This document shows, piece after piece, positions 43,447 through 52,789 of a stretch of 64,000 nucleotides of DNA; the first letter of the stretch is position 1, and each line of letters begins with the position of its first letter. Source of the stretch: Pseudomonas marginalis (GTDB taxonomy: Bacteria > Pseudomonadota > Gammaproteobacteria > Pseudomonadales > Pseudomonadaceae); contig NZ_VTFG01000002.1 of assembly GCF_008692035.1 (NCBI RefSeq), positions 1,922,001-1,986,000 on the forward strand. The letters run 5' to 3'. The notes under the pieces are model-generated. The model was not told the origin of the DNA. It saw only the letters and a list, made by a program, of their open reading frames with translations, and ran no database searches. The translations under genes were made by a program, and so were the position numbers.

Positions 43447-45897
43447 TTAGTCGAGGGCTTTCCAGATTTCAGTGGCGTACTCGCGGATCGTCCGGTCCGA
43501 CGAGAACCAGCCCATCCGTGCGGTATTGAGCACCGCCGAACGCCACCACGCCTTGGAATCATGCCAATGCGCTTCGACCCGCGCCTGGGCGTCCCAGTAG
43601 GAATCGAAGTCGGCGCAGACCAGGAAGCGGTCGTAGTCGATCAACCCGTCGATCAAGCCCACATAGCGGCCCGGATCGTCCGGCGAGAACACCCCGCCGC
43701 GAATCGCTTGCAGCACATCGCTCAGACGATGGGACGCCGCAATATCGGGCCCGGCGTTGAATTCACCGGCATGTTTACGTGCCTCCACCTGTTGCGCACT
43801 GAGGCCGAAGATAAACATGTGATCGGCGCCCACGCGCTCGTGCATCTCCACGTTGGCGCCGTCCATGGTGCCGATGGTCAGCGCGCCGTTGAGGCCGAAC
43901 TTCATGTTGCTGGTGCCCGAGGCTTCAAAGCCGGCGGTGGAGATCTGCTCCGACAAATCCGCCGCCGGGATGATGCTTTCCGCCAGGCTGACGTTGTAGT
44001 TGGGCAGGAACACCACCTTGAGCAGCCCGCGTACGGTCGGGTCGTTGTTGACGGTGCGTGCGATGTCGTTGGTCAGCTTGATGATCAACTTGGCCTGGTG
44101 ATAGCTGGCCGCCGCCTTGCCCGCGAAGATCTTCACCCGTGGTACCCAGTCGGTGCCCGGCTCGGCACGGATCGCCTGGTACAGCGCCACGGTGTGCAGC
44201 AGGTTGAGCAACTGGCGCTTGTATTCGTGGATACGCTTGACCTGCACGTCGAACATCGCCGCCGGGTTCACCGAAATGCCCAGGCGCTCATGGATGATCT
44301 CGGCCAGCGCACGCTTGCTGTGCAGGCGCTGGTCGGCAAAGGCTTTGCGGAACGTCTGTTTCTCGGCGAAGGTTTCCAGCTCGCCCAGGCGGGTTTCGAT
44401 GGTGTCGAGAATGTCCGGGCCCAAGGCTTCCACCAGCATATCGGTGAGCTTGGGGTTGGCCTGGTACAGCCAGCGGCGGAAGGTAATGCCGTTGGTCTTG
44501 TTGTTGATGCGCTCCGGGTAGAGCTTGTGCAGTTCGGAGAACACGGTGCTGCGCATCAGTTGGGTGTGCAGGCCGGACACGCCGTTGACGCTGTGGGAGC
44601 CGAGGAACGCCAGGTTGCCCATGCGCACACGGCGGCCGTTGTCTTCTTCGATCAGGGACACGGCGCGCAGCACGTCGAAGTCATGGATGCCCTTGGCGCG
44701 CAACGCATCGATGTGCTGGGCGTTGATCAGGTAGATGATCTGCATGTGCCGGGGCAGCATGCGCTCCATCAGGCCGACCGGCCAGGTTTCCAGAGCCTCG
44801 GGCAACAGGGTGTGGTTGGTGTACGACAGGGTTTCGACGGTCACATCCCACGCGGCTTCCCACGGAATGTCGTGCAGGTCGACTAACTGGCGCATCAACT
44901 CGGCCACGGCGATCGAGGGGTGGGTGTCGTTGAGCTGGATCGCCGCGTGTTCGCCCAGGCTCAGGACCGAGCCGTGCATGTTCTTGTGGCGACGCAGCAG
45001 GTCCTGCAAGGAGGCGGCGACGAAGAAGTATTCCTGGCGCAGGCGCAGTTCCTGCCCCGCTTCGGTGCTGTCCGCCGGATAAAGCACTCGGGAGATACTC
45101 TCGGCGCGGGCCACTTCGGCGACGGCGCCCAGGTGGTCACCGGCGTTGAAGCGCTCCAGGTGCAGGTCTTCCACCGCACGGGCACGCCACAGGCGCAAGG
45201 TATTCACGCTGGCGCCGCGCCAACCGACCACCGGGGTGTCGTAGGCAACGGCGCGCACGGTTTCGTTGGGCGTCCACACCTGGATCAGCTTGCCGGAGGC
45301 ATCCGGCAGGGTCTCGACGCTGCCGCCAAAGCCAATCGGGTAAATCACCTCGGCCCGCTCGAATTCCCACGGGTTGCCGAAATCCAGCCAGCGTTCGGTC
45401 TGTTCCTGCTGCCAGCCATCGACAATCGCCTGGCGGAACAAGCCGTGCTCATAACGAATGCCATAACCGTGGCCGGCGATGCCCAAGGTCGACATGCTTT
45501 CCATAAAGCATGCCGCCAGACGGCCGAGGCCGCCGTTGCCAAGCGCCGCGTCGGGCTCCAGCAGGCGGATGCGTTCGAGGTCCACACCCAGCTCAGACAA
45601 GGCTTCGCGAGCGATCTCCAGCACGCCGAGGTTGCTCAGGCTGTCGTAGAGCAGGCGGCCGATAAGGAATTCCAGGGAGAGGTAATACACCCGCTTCTGG
45701 CCTTTGCGGTAGATACGCCGCGTGTGATCCATCCAGTGGTCGACCATCTGGTCGCGGGCGGCCAGGGCAATGGCTTCGAACCAGTCGTGGTCGAAGGCAT
45801 GGTCCGGGTCTTTGCCCACCGCGTAGGTGAGTTTGGTCAAGACAGCATCGCGGAATGCGGCTACCTCTGCTTCTCGTGCAAGCGGTTCCTGAGACAT
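43447..45897 (-). CDS. glgP: glycogen/starch/alpha-glucan phosphorylase
   Basis: An 816-residue GT35 phosphorylase that releases glucose-1-phosphate from alpha-1,4-glucans. The pyridoxal-phosphate lysine motif EASGTSNMKFGLNGALTIGT is near residue 665 and the substrate motif NGGLGRLAACFMES is near residue 120. The length is typical of bacterial enzymes without the eukaryotic N-terminal regulatory tail. It stands alone here, away from the main glg cluster. The upstream 240 bp separate it from a divergent YkgJ-like gene. Confidence 0.96.
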   Translation of the reverse strand: MSQEPLAREAEVAAFRDAVLTKLTYAVGKDPDHAFDHDWFEAIALAARDQMVDHWMDHTRRIYRKGQKRVYYLSLEFLIGRLLYDSLSNLGVLEIAREALSELGVDLERIRLLEPDAALGNGGLGRLAACFMESMSTLGIAGHGYGIRYEHGLFRQAIVDGWQQEQTERWLDFGNPWEFERAEVIYPIGFGGSVETLPDASGKLIQVWTPNETVRAVAYDTPVVGWRGASVNTLRLWRARAVEDLHLERFNAGDHLGAVAEVARAESISRVLYPADSTEAGQELRLRQEYFFVAASLQDLLRRHKNMHGSVLSLGEHAAIQLNDTHPSIAVAELMRQLVDLHDIPWEAAWDVTVETLSYTNHTLLPEALETWPVGLMERMLPRHMQIIYLINAQHIDALRAKGIHDFDVLRAVSLIEEDNGRRVRMGNLAFLGSHSVNGVSGLHTQLMRSTVFSELHKLYPERINNKTNGITFRRWLYQANPKLTDMLVEALGPDILDTIETRLGELETFAEKQTFRKAFADQRLHSKRALAEIIHERLGISVNPAAMFDVQVKRIHEYKRQLLNLLHTVALYQAIRAEPGTDWVPRVKIFAGKAAASYHQAKLIIKLTNDIARTVNNDPTVRGLLKVVFLPNYNVSLAESIIPAADLSEQISTAGFEASGTSNMKFGLNGALTIGTMDGANVEMHERVGADHMFIFGLSAQQVEARKHAGEFNAGPDIAASHRLSDVLQAIRGGVFSPDDPGRYVGLIDGLIDYDRFLVCADFDSYWDAQARVEAHWHDSKAWWRSAVLNTARMGWFSSDRTIREYATEIWKALD

Positions 45898-46137
45898 CGG
45901 TGTGACCTCGGGCGAGATTGAAGGAGTTGCTAGAGCCTAGTCGGTCTGACAGACGGTAGACGCTCTGGTTCGGCAGTTTTTTAACTCATTCACCTTTAAT
46001 ACGCTTTTGATGCAGGGGTCGTGCCCGATCAGCCCTCATCCGCGCCTTTGAGCTGAAATCCGTAAAATATTGTTCAAAAAACCACCAATCCCGGTATGAT
46101 CGCGCGCCCGGATACCGCCCCACCTTTTGGAACCCTG

Positions 46138-46572
46138 ATGAAGCCTCAACTGATCGCCGCTGCGGAACTCGACCGTCTCGAGACTTGGCAGAAATACTCC
46201 GCCCATATGTGCGGCGGCTGCGTGTCCAGCTGCTGCACGCTGCCGGTTGAGGTGAAGATCAAGGACCTGATCCGCATTGGTATCGTCGATGAATTCGAGC
46301 GCGGCGACCCGCCGAAGAACATCGCCAAGCGGTTGCAGAAGGAAGGCATCGTCGAGCGCTACAACAACAAATCCGAGATTTTTACCCTGCAGCGCATGAG
46401 CAACAACGACTGCCTGTACCTGGATCGTAAGACGCGCTTCTGCACTATTTATGACAAGCGCCCGGATACTTGCCGCAACCACCCGAAGATCGGGCCGCGC
46501 CCGGGGTATTGCGCGTACAAGCCGAAGGAAGTAGTGCGCGAGACCAAGTTCAAGACCCTCGACAAGTTCTGA
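46138..46572 (+). CDS. YkgJ family cysteine-cluster protein
   Basis: A 144-residue protein of the zinc/iron-chelating CxxxCxxC family. Cysteines occur as MCGGCVSSCC near residues 21-30, CLYLDRKTRFC in the middle and TCRNHP and GYCAYKP near the end, giving enough ligands for a metal cluster. The role of the family is not settled. I start at MKPQLIAAAE (ATG 46138) after GGAA; the frame is open 14 codons further upstream. Confidence 0.85.
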   Translation: MKPQLIAAAELDRLETWQKYSAHMCGGCVSSCCTLPVEVKIKDLIRIGIVDEFERGDPPKNIAKRLQKEGIVERYNNKSEIFTLQRMSNNDCLYLDRKTRFCTIYDKRPDTCRNHPKIGPRPGYCAYKPKEVVRETKFKTLDKF

Positions 46573-46601
46573 TCCGGGTTTTGTGGGACTCTCAAGGGCC
46601 C

Positions 46602-46675
46602 TATCGGGGGCAAGCCCCCTCCCACATTTTGATCTGTGAACACATTCAAAGGTGGGAGGGGGCTTGCCCCCGATG
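46602..46675. repeat. REPIN (tail-to-tail) between the YkgJ-like gene and typA
   Basis: Two inverted arms: TATCGGGGGCAAGCCCCCTC followed by CCACA, and GGTGGGAGGGGGCTTGCCCC ending CGATGA, about 25 bp apart. The arms are in opposite order to the other REPINs of this window. Confidence 0.85.
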
Positions 46676-46709
46676 AGGCCAGTACAGCCACCACAGAAAC
46701 TGCAGGCAT

Positions 46710-46749
46710 AAAAAAACGCCCCCGGCCTTTCGACCGGGGGCGTTTTTCA
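46710..46749 (-). terminator. rho-independent terminator of typA (bidirectional)
   Basis: Stem ACGCCCCCGG / CCGGGGGCGT with loop CCTTTCGA. It is flanked by A-runs and T-runs on both sides, so it could also stop transcription coming from the YkgJ-like gene. Confidence 0.9.
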
Positions 46750-46765
46750 TTCAGCCTGAGTTAAC

Positions 46766-48586
46766 TCAGTTCTTGGCTTTCTTGGCAGCGCGGGTACGCT
46801 CGCCTTCGTCCAGGATCTTCTTACGCAGGCGGATCGACTTCGGCGTCACTTCGCACAGTTCGTCGTCCTGGATGAATTCCAGGGCCTGTTCCAGGGTGAA
46901 GCGAACAGGTGGAACCAGGGCGATGGTTTCGTCTTTACCCGAAGCACGCATGTTGTCGAGCTTCTTGCCTTTGGTTGGGTTGACGCCCATGTCGTTGTCA
47001 CGGCTGTTCAGGCCAACGATCTGACCGTTGTAGATCTCTTGACCGTGCTCAACGAACAGCTTGCCACGCGCCTGGAGGGTTTCCAGGGAGTAGGTCAGCG
47101 CCTTGCCGGTTTCTACCGATACCAGGACACCGTTCTGACGGCCGGACATGTCGCCGGACTTCATGGTGTCGTAGCGATCGAAGATCGAGGTCAGGATGCC
47201 AGCACCGTTGGTCAGGGTCAGGAACTGGTTACGGAAACCGATCAAGCCACGAGCAGGGATGTTGTATTCCAGACGCACACGGCCTTTGCCATCCGGCACC
47301 ATGTTGGTCAGGTCGCCCTTACGCAGGCCCATCTCTTCCATGACCTTGCCCTGGGATTCTTCAGGGGTGTCGATGGTGACGTTTTCGAACGGTTCCTGCT
47401 TCACGCCGTCAACCTGACGGATGATCACTTCAGGACGACCAACGCCCATTTCGAAGCCTTCGCGACGCATGGTTTCGATCAGTACCGAGAGGTGCAGCTC
47501 ACCACGGCCGGAAACCTTGAACTTGTCAGCCGAGTCGCCTTCTTCAACGCGCAGTGCAACGTTGTACAGCAGCTCTTTGTCCAGACGTTCCTTGATGTTA
47601 CGGGAAGTCACGAACTTGCCTTCTTTACCGCAGAAAGGCGAGTCGTTTACCTGGAAGGTCATGGAAACGGTTGGCTCGTCGACGGTCAGAGGCTTCATTG
47701 CCTCGACAGTGTCCGGCTGGCACAGGGTGTCGGAGATGAACAGCGAGTCCATGCCGCTGACGCACACGATGTCGCCGGCGAAGGCTTCTTCAACGTCGAT
47801 ACGGTGCAGGCCGTGGTGACCCATCAGCTTCAGGATACGACCGTTGCGCTTCTTGCCGTCGGCGCCGATTGCCACAACCGGGGTGTTCGGCTTGACGCTG
47901 CCACGGGCGATACGGCCAACGCCGATCACACCCAGGAAGCTGTTGTAGTCCAGTGCCGAGATTTGCATCTGGAACGGACCGTCACGGTCAACCTTCGGTG
48001 GTGGAACGTGGTCAACGATCGCCTGGTACAGCGGGGTCATGTCTTCCGCCATGGCGGTGTGTTCCAGACCGGCAATACCGTTCAGGGCCGAGGCGTAGAT
48101 CACTTGGAAATCAAGTTGCTCTTCGGTGGCACCCAGGTTGTCGAACAGGTCGAAGATCTGGTCCAGAACCCAGTCCGGACGCGCGCCTGGACGGTCAACC
48201 TTGTTGATGCACACGATCGGACGCAGGCCGGCTTCGAACGCCTTCTTGGTCACGAAACGGGTTTGCGGCATAGGGCCGTCTTGAGCGTCAACCAGCAGCA
48301 GAACGGAGTCAACCATCGACATTACGCGTTCTACTTCGCCGCCGAAGTCGGCGTGGCCCGGGGTATCCACGATGTTGATGTGGTAGCCGTTCCAGTTGAT
48401 GGCGGTGTTTTTTGCCAGGATGGTAATACCGCGCTCTTTTTCCTGGTCGTTGGAGTCCATCACGCGCTCGTCGTTGAGCTCGTTGCGCTCCAGGGTGCCG
48501 GATTGACGCAGGAGTTTGTCTACCAGGGTGGTTTTACCATGGTCAACGTGGGCAATGATGGCGATGTTACGTAGATTTTCGATCAC
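46766..48586 (-). CDS. typA: translational GTPase TypA/BipA
   Basis: A 606-residue ribosome-associated GTPase. The G motifs are AHVDHGKTT, DTPGHADFGGEVER and NKVDRPGA, followed by EF-G-like domains II, III and V and the TypA-specific C-terminal domain with DELCEVTPKSIRLRK. It aids 50S assembly and stress or low-temperature adaptation. The start codon is GTG (MIENLRN). A strong terminator lies 17 bp after the stop. Confidence 0.97.
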   Translation of the reverse strand: MIENLRNIAIIAHVDHGKTTLVDKLLRQSGTLERNELNDERVMDSNDQEKERGITILAKNTAINWNGYHINIVDTPGHADFGGEVERVMSMVDSVLLLVDAQDGPMPQTRFVTKKAFEAGLRPIVCINKVDRPGARPDWVLDQIFDLFDNLGATEEQLDFQVIYASALNGIAGLEHTAMAEDMTPLYQAIVDHVPPPKVDRDGPFQMQISALDYNSFLGVIGVGRIARGSVKPNTPVVAIGADGKKRNGRILKLMGHHGLHRIDVEEAFAGDIVCVSGMDSLFISDTLCQPDTVEAMKPLTVDEPTVSMTFQVNDSPFCGKEGKFVTSRNIKERLDKELLYNVALRVEEGDSADKFKVSGRGELHLSVLIETMRREGFEMGVGRPEVIIRQVDGVKQEPFENVTIDTPEESQGKVMEEMGLRKGDLTNMVPDGKGRVRLEYNIPARGLIGFRNQFLTLTNGAGILTSIFDRYDTMKSGDMSGRQNGVLVSVETGKALTYSLETLQARGKLFVEHGQEIYNGQIVGLNSRDNDMGVNPTKGKKLDNMRASGKDETIALVPPVRFTLEQALEFIQDDELCEVTPKSIRLRKKILDEGERTRAAKKAKN

Positions 48587-48725
48587 TTGTGTATCTCGAT
48601 CAGAGGATTCGGTGTGCTGACAGGTCGTGGCAGCGATTAACAGTAGAGTCAGGCCTTGCCGTTACAGCTTGACGGCAGAGTCGGGGGGCCGGTGACGCAG
48701 GCCACAGGCAAACAGCCCCGGGCTC

Positions 48726-50180
48726 TTAGCTCGGTCGATAAACGCGCACATTGGCATGCCCCTCACTGAGCAAATGGTGGGCATGCAGGCGACTCATCAC
48801 GCCTTTGTCGCAATACAGCAGGTACTGACGGCTGTTATCCAGTTCCTTGAAACGCGCGTTCAATGCATAGAACGGCAGCGTTTGTACGTCGATGCCGGCG
48901 ATTTCCAGCGGCTCATCTTCAGCGGCATCCGGGTGACGGATGTCGATGACGATCTGGCCGGCCAGGGCTTCGCTGACTTCTTCGATCTGCACATCCTGGC
49001 CCAGTTCGTCGATAACACGATCGATCGGGACCAGCTTGGCGTTCTCGAGCGCACGCTCCAGAACCGCCATATCAAACTGTTGTTCTTCGTACTCCACGCG
49101 GTTGCGCTTGGCGTGGGTCTTGGGGTTCACCGAAATGACCCCGCAGTATTCAGGCATATGCTTGGCAAAGTCGGCGGTGCCGATTGTTTCTGCCAAGTCG
49201 ATGATGTCCTGCTTGTGGCTGGCGATCAGCGGGCGCAGTACCAGCTTCTCGGTCACGCAGTCGATCAGCGACAGGTTCGGCAGCGTCTGGCTGGAAACCT
49301 GGGAAATCGCTTCACCGGTCACCAGCGCGTCGATCTGCAACTGATCGGCGATTCGGGACGCAGCGCGCAACATCATACGCTTCAAAACTACGCCCATATG
49401 ACTGTTATCGACTTTACCGAGAATTTCGCCCAGCACTTCCTCGAACGGTACGCTCACAAATAGCACGCGCTGGGAGCTGCCGTACTTCTTCCAGATAAAG
49501 TGCGCAACTTCCATCACGCCCAATTCGTGTGCACGCCCGCCCAGGTTAAAGAAGCAGAAGTGGCTCATCAGGCCGCGGCGCATGATCTGGTAGGCCGCCA
49601 CCGTGGAATCGAAACCGCCGGACATGAGGACCAGGGTCTGTTCCAGGGCGCCCAGCGGGTAGCCGCCGATGCTGTCGTGCTGGCTGTGAATCACAAACAA
49701 CCGTTGGTCGCGAATTTCCATGCGCACTTCAATTTGCGGCGCCTTGAGGGAAATTCCGGCGGCGCCGCACTCGCGACGCAGCTTGCTGCCGACGTATTTC
49801 TCGACGTCCATGGAACTGAACGGGTGCTTGCCGGCACGCTTGCAGCGCACCGAAAAAATCTTGCCTTCAAGGCTGTCGCCGAAGTGCCGTTTGCATTTCT
49901 CGGTGATGTCGTCGAAGTCCCCCAGCGGGTACTCATCCACCTGCAGGAAATGCGCGATACCCGGCATGCAGCTCAGGCGCTCGGTCATGTCCTTCAAGGC
50001 TTTGGCGTCGGTCAGGCGGGTTTCCAGCTCGAGGTTGTCCCACACACCGTTCACCACCACAGCCGGGTCCAGATCGCGGAGCACGGCACGGATGTTCTTG
50101 GCCAACTGACGGATGAAACGCATCCGTACCGGTCGGCTCTTGATGGTGATCTCGGGGAAGACTTTAACGATTAATTTCAT
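48726..50180 (-). CDS. thiI: tRNA uracil 4-sulfurtransferase ThiI
   Basis: A 484-residue protein for 4-thiouridine in tRNA and thiazole sulfur transfer. Order: ferredoxin-like and THUMP domains (about 1-165), PP-loop domain with LMSGGFDST near residue 190, and a C-terminal rhodanese domain with the persulfide Cys in LLYCDKGVMSR. It is thus the long, E. coli-type ThiI. I start at MKLIVKVFPE; the frame extends 21 codons upstream. It diverges from glnA. Confidence 0.96.
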   Translation of the reverse strand: MKLIVKVFPEITIKSRPVRMRFIRQLAKNIRAVLRDLDPAVVVNGVWDNLELETRLTDAKALKDMTERLSCMPGIAHFLQVDEYPLGDFDDITEKCKRHFGDSLEGKIFSVRCKRAGKHPFSSMDVEKYVGSKLRRECGAAGISLKAPQIEVRMEIRDQRLFVIHSQHDSIGGYPLGALEQTLVLMSGGFDSTVAAYQIMRRGLMSHFCFFNLGGRAHELGVMEVAHFIWKKYGSSQRVLFVSVPFEEVLGEILGKVDNSHMGVVLKRMMLRAASRIADQLQIDALVTGEAISQVSSQTLPNLSLIDCVTEKLVLRPLIASHKQDIIDLAETIGTADFAKHMPEYCGVISVNPKTHAKRNRVEYEEQQFDMAVLERALENAKLVPIDRVIDELGQDVQIEEVSEALAGQIVIDIRHPDAAEDEPLEIAGIDVQTLPFYALNARFKELDNSRQYLLYCDKGVMSRLHAHHLLSEGHANVRVYRPS

Positions 50181-50277
50181 GGAAACAGCGCGCGCAGGGC
50201 CTGCCGAAAAAGGGGGGCGCGGATTATAGCGGAAATCGCTCAAGGTTTAACCAGTTAATATGCACAACACTCGACTC

Positions 50278-50292
50278 GCACTAAAGAGGTGC
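50278..50292 (+). promoter_or_regulatory. NtrC binding site upstream of glnA
   Basis: GCACTAAAGAGGTGC matches 11 of 12 fixed positions of GCACYANNNTGGTGC. It is centred about 138 bp before the predicted sigma54 start. A weaker 9/12 match lies at 50309-50323, three helical turns away. Confidence 0.7.
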
Positions 50293-50396
50293 ATTTGCAC
50301 TCGCGCGCGCCACATTGCGGTGCGCTGATTTCGGGCATTTGTCGCAATGCACCTTTATAGGGGCGTTTTTGGAGCAAAAAACCCATGTTGGCGCAC

Positions 50397-50412
50397 TGGC
50401 ATGCAATTTGCT
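50397..50412 (+). promoter_or_regulatory. sigma54 promoter of glnA
   Basis: TGGCATGCAATTTGCT agrees closely with TGGCACG-N4-TTGCW. Predicted start is near 50423, leaving a leader of about 90 nt before the glnA ATG. Together with the NtrC site it gives nitrogen-limited expression. Confidence 0.85.
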
Positions 50413-50514
50413 CTCTTGTGAGGCAGGTTGCCATGGCGGACTATCCGCGCCGGCATCACCCACATTCTAAGGGCTAACTCCACTACCCCAGCCCGAAGCC
50501 ACCCGGAGGACACT

Positions 50515-51921
50515 ATGTCGAAGTCGGTTCAACTCATCAAAGATCATGACGTTAAATGGATTGATCTGCGCTTCACAGACACCAAAGGCACTCAGCACCA
50601 CGTGACCATGCCGGCTCGCGACGCGCTGGATGATGCTTTCTTCGAAGAAGGCAAAATGTTCGACGGCTCCTCCATCGCTGGCTGGAAAGGCATCGAAGCC
50701 TCCGACATGATCCTGATGCCGGACGACAGCACTGCCGTCCTCGACCCGTTCACCGAAGACCCAACCCTGATCATCGTCTGCGACGTGATCGAGCCTTCGA
50801 CCATGCAAGGCTACGACCGCGACCCACGTGCGATCGCCAAGCGTGCCGAGGAATACCTGAAGTCCACCGGTATCGGCGACACCGTATTCGTAGGCCCGGA
50901 GCCGGAATTCTTCATCTTTGATTCGGTCAAGTTCAAGTCCGACATCTCCGGCTCCATGTTCAAGATCTTCTCCGAACAAGGTTCGTGGATGTCCGACCAG
51001 GACGTGGAAGGCGGCAACAAAGGCCACCGTCCAGGCATCAAAGGTGGCTACTTCCCGGTTCCGCCGTTCGACCATGACCACGAAATCCGTACCTCCATGT
51101 GCAACGCCATGGAAGAAATGGGCCTGGTCATCGAAGTTCACCACCACGAAGTGGCGACTGCCGGCCAGAACGAAATCGGTGTGAAATTCAACACCCTGGT
51201 CGCCAAGGCTGACGAAGTCCAGACCCTGAAGTACTGCGTACACAACGTGGCTGATGCCTACGGCCGTACCGCTACCTTCATGCCTAAGCCGCTGTACGGC
51301 GATAACGGTTCGGGTATGCACGTTCACCTGTCCATCGCCAAAGAAGGCAAGAACACCTTCGCTGGCGAAGGTTATGCCGGCCTGTCCGACACCGCCCTGT
51401 ACTTCATCGGCGGCATCATCAAGCACGGTAAGGCCCTGAACGGCTTCACCAACCCGTCGACCAACTCCTACAAGCGTCTGGTCCCAGGTTTCGAAGCACC
51501 GGTCATGCTGGCCTACTCGGCTCGCAACCGTTCCGCCTCGATCCGTATTCCTTACGTATCCAGCCCGCGCGCTCGCCGTATCGAAGCTCGCTTCCCGGAT
51601 CCAGCAGCCAACCCATACCTGGCTTTCGCTGCCCTGGTCATGGCAGGCCTAGACGGTATCCAGAACAAGATCCACCCTGGCGACGCCGCCGACAAAAACT
51701 TGTACGACCTGCCGCCTGAAGAGGCCAAAGAGATCCCACAAGTGTGCGGCAGCCTGAAAGAAGCCCTGGAAGAGCTGGACAAGGGCCGTGCGTTCCTGAC
51801 CAAAGGCGGCGTATTCAGCGACGACTTCATCGATGCCTACATCGAGCTGAAAAGCGAAGAAGAAATCAAAGTGCGCACCTTCGTACACCCACTGGAATAC
51901 GAGCTGTACTACAGCTGCTGA
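50515..51921 (+). CDS. glnA: type I glutamine synthetase GlnA
   Basis: A 468-residue dodecameric enzyme forming glutamine from glutamate, ammonia and ATP. Motifs are complete: FDGSSIAGW, GPEPEFFIFD, the ATP-binding segment KPLYGDNGSGMHVHLS and NPSTNSYKRLVPGFEAP. The adenylylation Tyr lies in NLYDLPPEEAK, so activity is under GlnE control. AGGA precedes the ATG. It has a sigma54 promoter and NtrC site upstream and a strong terminator downstream, so it is monocistronic and separate from ntrBC. Confidence 0.98.
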   Translation: MSKSVQLIKDHDVKWIDLRFTDTKGTQHHVTMPARDALDDAFFEEGKMFDGSSIAGWKGIEASDMILMPDDSTAVLDPFTEDPTLIIVCDVIEPSTMQGYDRDPRAIAKRAEEYLKSTGIGDTVFVGPEPEFFIFDSVKFKSDISGSMFKIFSEQGSWMSDQDVEGGNKGHRPGIKGGYFPVPPFDHDHEIRTSMCNAMEEMGLVIEVHHHEVATAGQNEIGVKFNTLVAKADEVQTLKYCVHNVADAYGRTATFMPKPLYGDNGSGMHVHLSIAKEGKNTFAGEGYAGLSDTALYFIGGIIKHGKALNGFTNPSTNSYKRLVPGFEAPVMLAYSARNRSASIRIPYVSSPRARRIEARFPDPAANPYLAFAALVMAGLDGIQNKIHPGDAADKNLYDLPPEEAKEIPQVCGSLKEALEELDKGRAFLTKGGVFSDDFIDAYIELKSEEEIKVRTFVHPLEYELYYSC

Positions 51922-51950
51922 TCCGGTAGCGCTGCTTGACGCAGCGTGAT

Positions 51951-51982
51951 GAAAAAGGCCTCCTTCGGGAGGTCTTTTTTTT
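51951..51982 (+). terminator. rho-independent terminator of glnA
   Basis: Stem GGCCTCC / GGAGGTC with a TTCG loop, preceded by AAAAA and followed by eight T. It ends just before the chorismate mutase ribosome site. Confidence 0.9.
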
Positions 51983-52006
51983 GCCCGCACCCTAGGAGGT
52001 CACCTC

Positions 52007-52543
52007 TTGAAGCGTCTACTTGCATTCACTTTATTGTTCGCCAGCGCCAGTGCATTCGCTGCACCGCCGACACTGGAGCCATTGCTCAACAGCATCGCCG
52101 AACGCCTGGCCATTGCCGACCAGGTGGCCCTGAGCAAATGGGACAGTAAAAAACCGGTAGAAGACAAAAAGCGCGAGCAGGACGTGCTCGCCAGCGTCAT
52201 TGCCCAGGCACCGAGTTACAAACTGGAGCCCGCCGCCGCCGAGCAATTTTTCTCGGCGCAGATCGAGGCAAACAAGCTGGTGCAATACACCCACCTGTCC
52301 GACTGGCAGTTCCAGGGCAAGGCACCCGACGACCCGCGCCCGGACCTGGTGAAGCTGATTCGCCCGCAACTGGATCAATTGCAAAAACGCCTGCTGCAAC
52401 AGCTCGCGGACTTCACGCCACAACGCAGCGACCCGCAGTGCCCTCAATGGCTGGCTGAAGCGGTGCATGAACCGCTGAACGACCCGTTGCGGCAGCTGGC
52501 GATGATTCGCGCCACGGCCGAGCTATGTATCCACAAAGACTGA
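52007..52543 (+). CDS. periplasmic chorismate mutase (AroQ-gamma type)
   Basis: A 178-residue secreted chorismate mutase. A signal peptide (LLAFTLLFASASAFA, then APP) is followed by an all-helical AroQ-type domain with LLNSIAERLAIADQVALSKW, where the substrate-binding Arg and Lys lie, and a C-terminal helical region with two Cys that could form a disulfide. The TTG start is well supported by AGGAGGT 6 bp upstream. It converts chorismate to prephenate outside the cytoplasm; the physiological role is not established. It lies between glnA and ntrB. Confidence 0.85.
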   Translation: MKRLLAFTLLFASASAFAAPPTLEPLLNSIAERLAIADQVALSKWDSKKPVEDKKREQDVLASVIAQAPSYKLEPAAAEQFFSAQIEANKLVQYTHLSDWQFQGKAPDDPRPDLVKLIRPQLDQLQKRLLQQLADFTPQRSDPQCPQWLAEAVHEPLNDPLRQLAMIRATAELCIHKD

Positions 52544-52563
52544 AGCTGTAACCCGAGCCGAAC

Positions 52564-52584
52564 ATGTGGGAGTTCCTCCCACAT
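52564..52584. repeat. minimal REP-derived hairpin after the chorismate mutase gene
   Basis: ATGTGGGAG-TTC-CTCCCACAT is a 9-bp perfect stem, apparently the outer ends of a REP that has lost its middle. It could act as a transcript end for the preceding gene. Confidence 0.6.
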
Positions 52585-52630
52585 TGGATTTGTGTGAATT
52601 CGGCACTTCCTGAACAACCTTCACAAAACC

Positions 52631-52645
52631 GCACTATATTGGTGC
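52631..52645 (+). promoter_or_regulatory. NtrC binding site 1 upstream of ntrB
   Basis: GCACTATATTGGTGC is a complete match to GCACYANNNTGGTGC. It lies about 163 bp before the predicted sigma54 start of ntrBC. Confidence 0.85.
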
Positions 52646-52672
52646 GACATCCCGCACCCTTCCCACTGACTC

Positions 52673-52687
52673 ACACCATTTTGGTTC
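52673..52687 (+). promoter_or_regulatory. NtrC binding site 2 upstream of ntrB
   Basis: ACACCATTTTGGTTC matches 10 of 12 fixed positions. Its centre is 42 bp, four helical turns, from site 1, so both face the same side of the DNA. Confidence 0.65.
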
Positions 52688-52773
52688 GAAACTTCCCGAG
52701 CGGGCTGGCAGAACGCCACAGTTTCGCGCCTTAATCCCTTATTTCAGGGGATTCACGCTTCTTTTCGGAGCCT

Positions 52774-52789
52774 TGGTTTGGTTTTTGCA
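52774..52789 (+). promoter_or_regulatory. sigma54-like promoter of ntrBC
   Basis: TGGTTTGGTTTTTGCA keeps GG and GC at the required 10-bp spacing and the TTGCA element, but the CAC after TGG is TTT. Predicted start is near 52801, 45 bp before the ntrB ATG. Confidence 0.55.
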
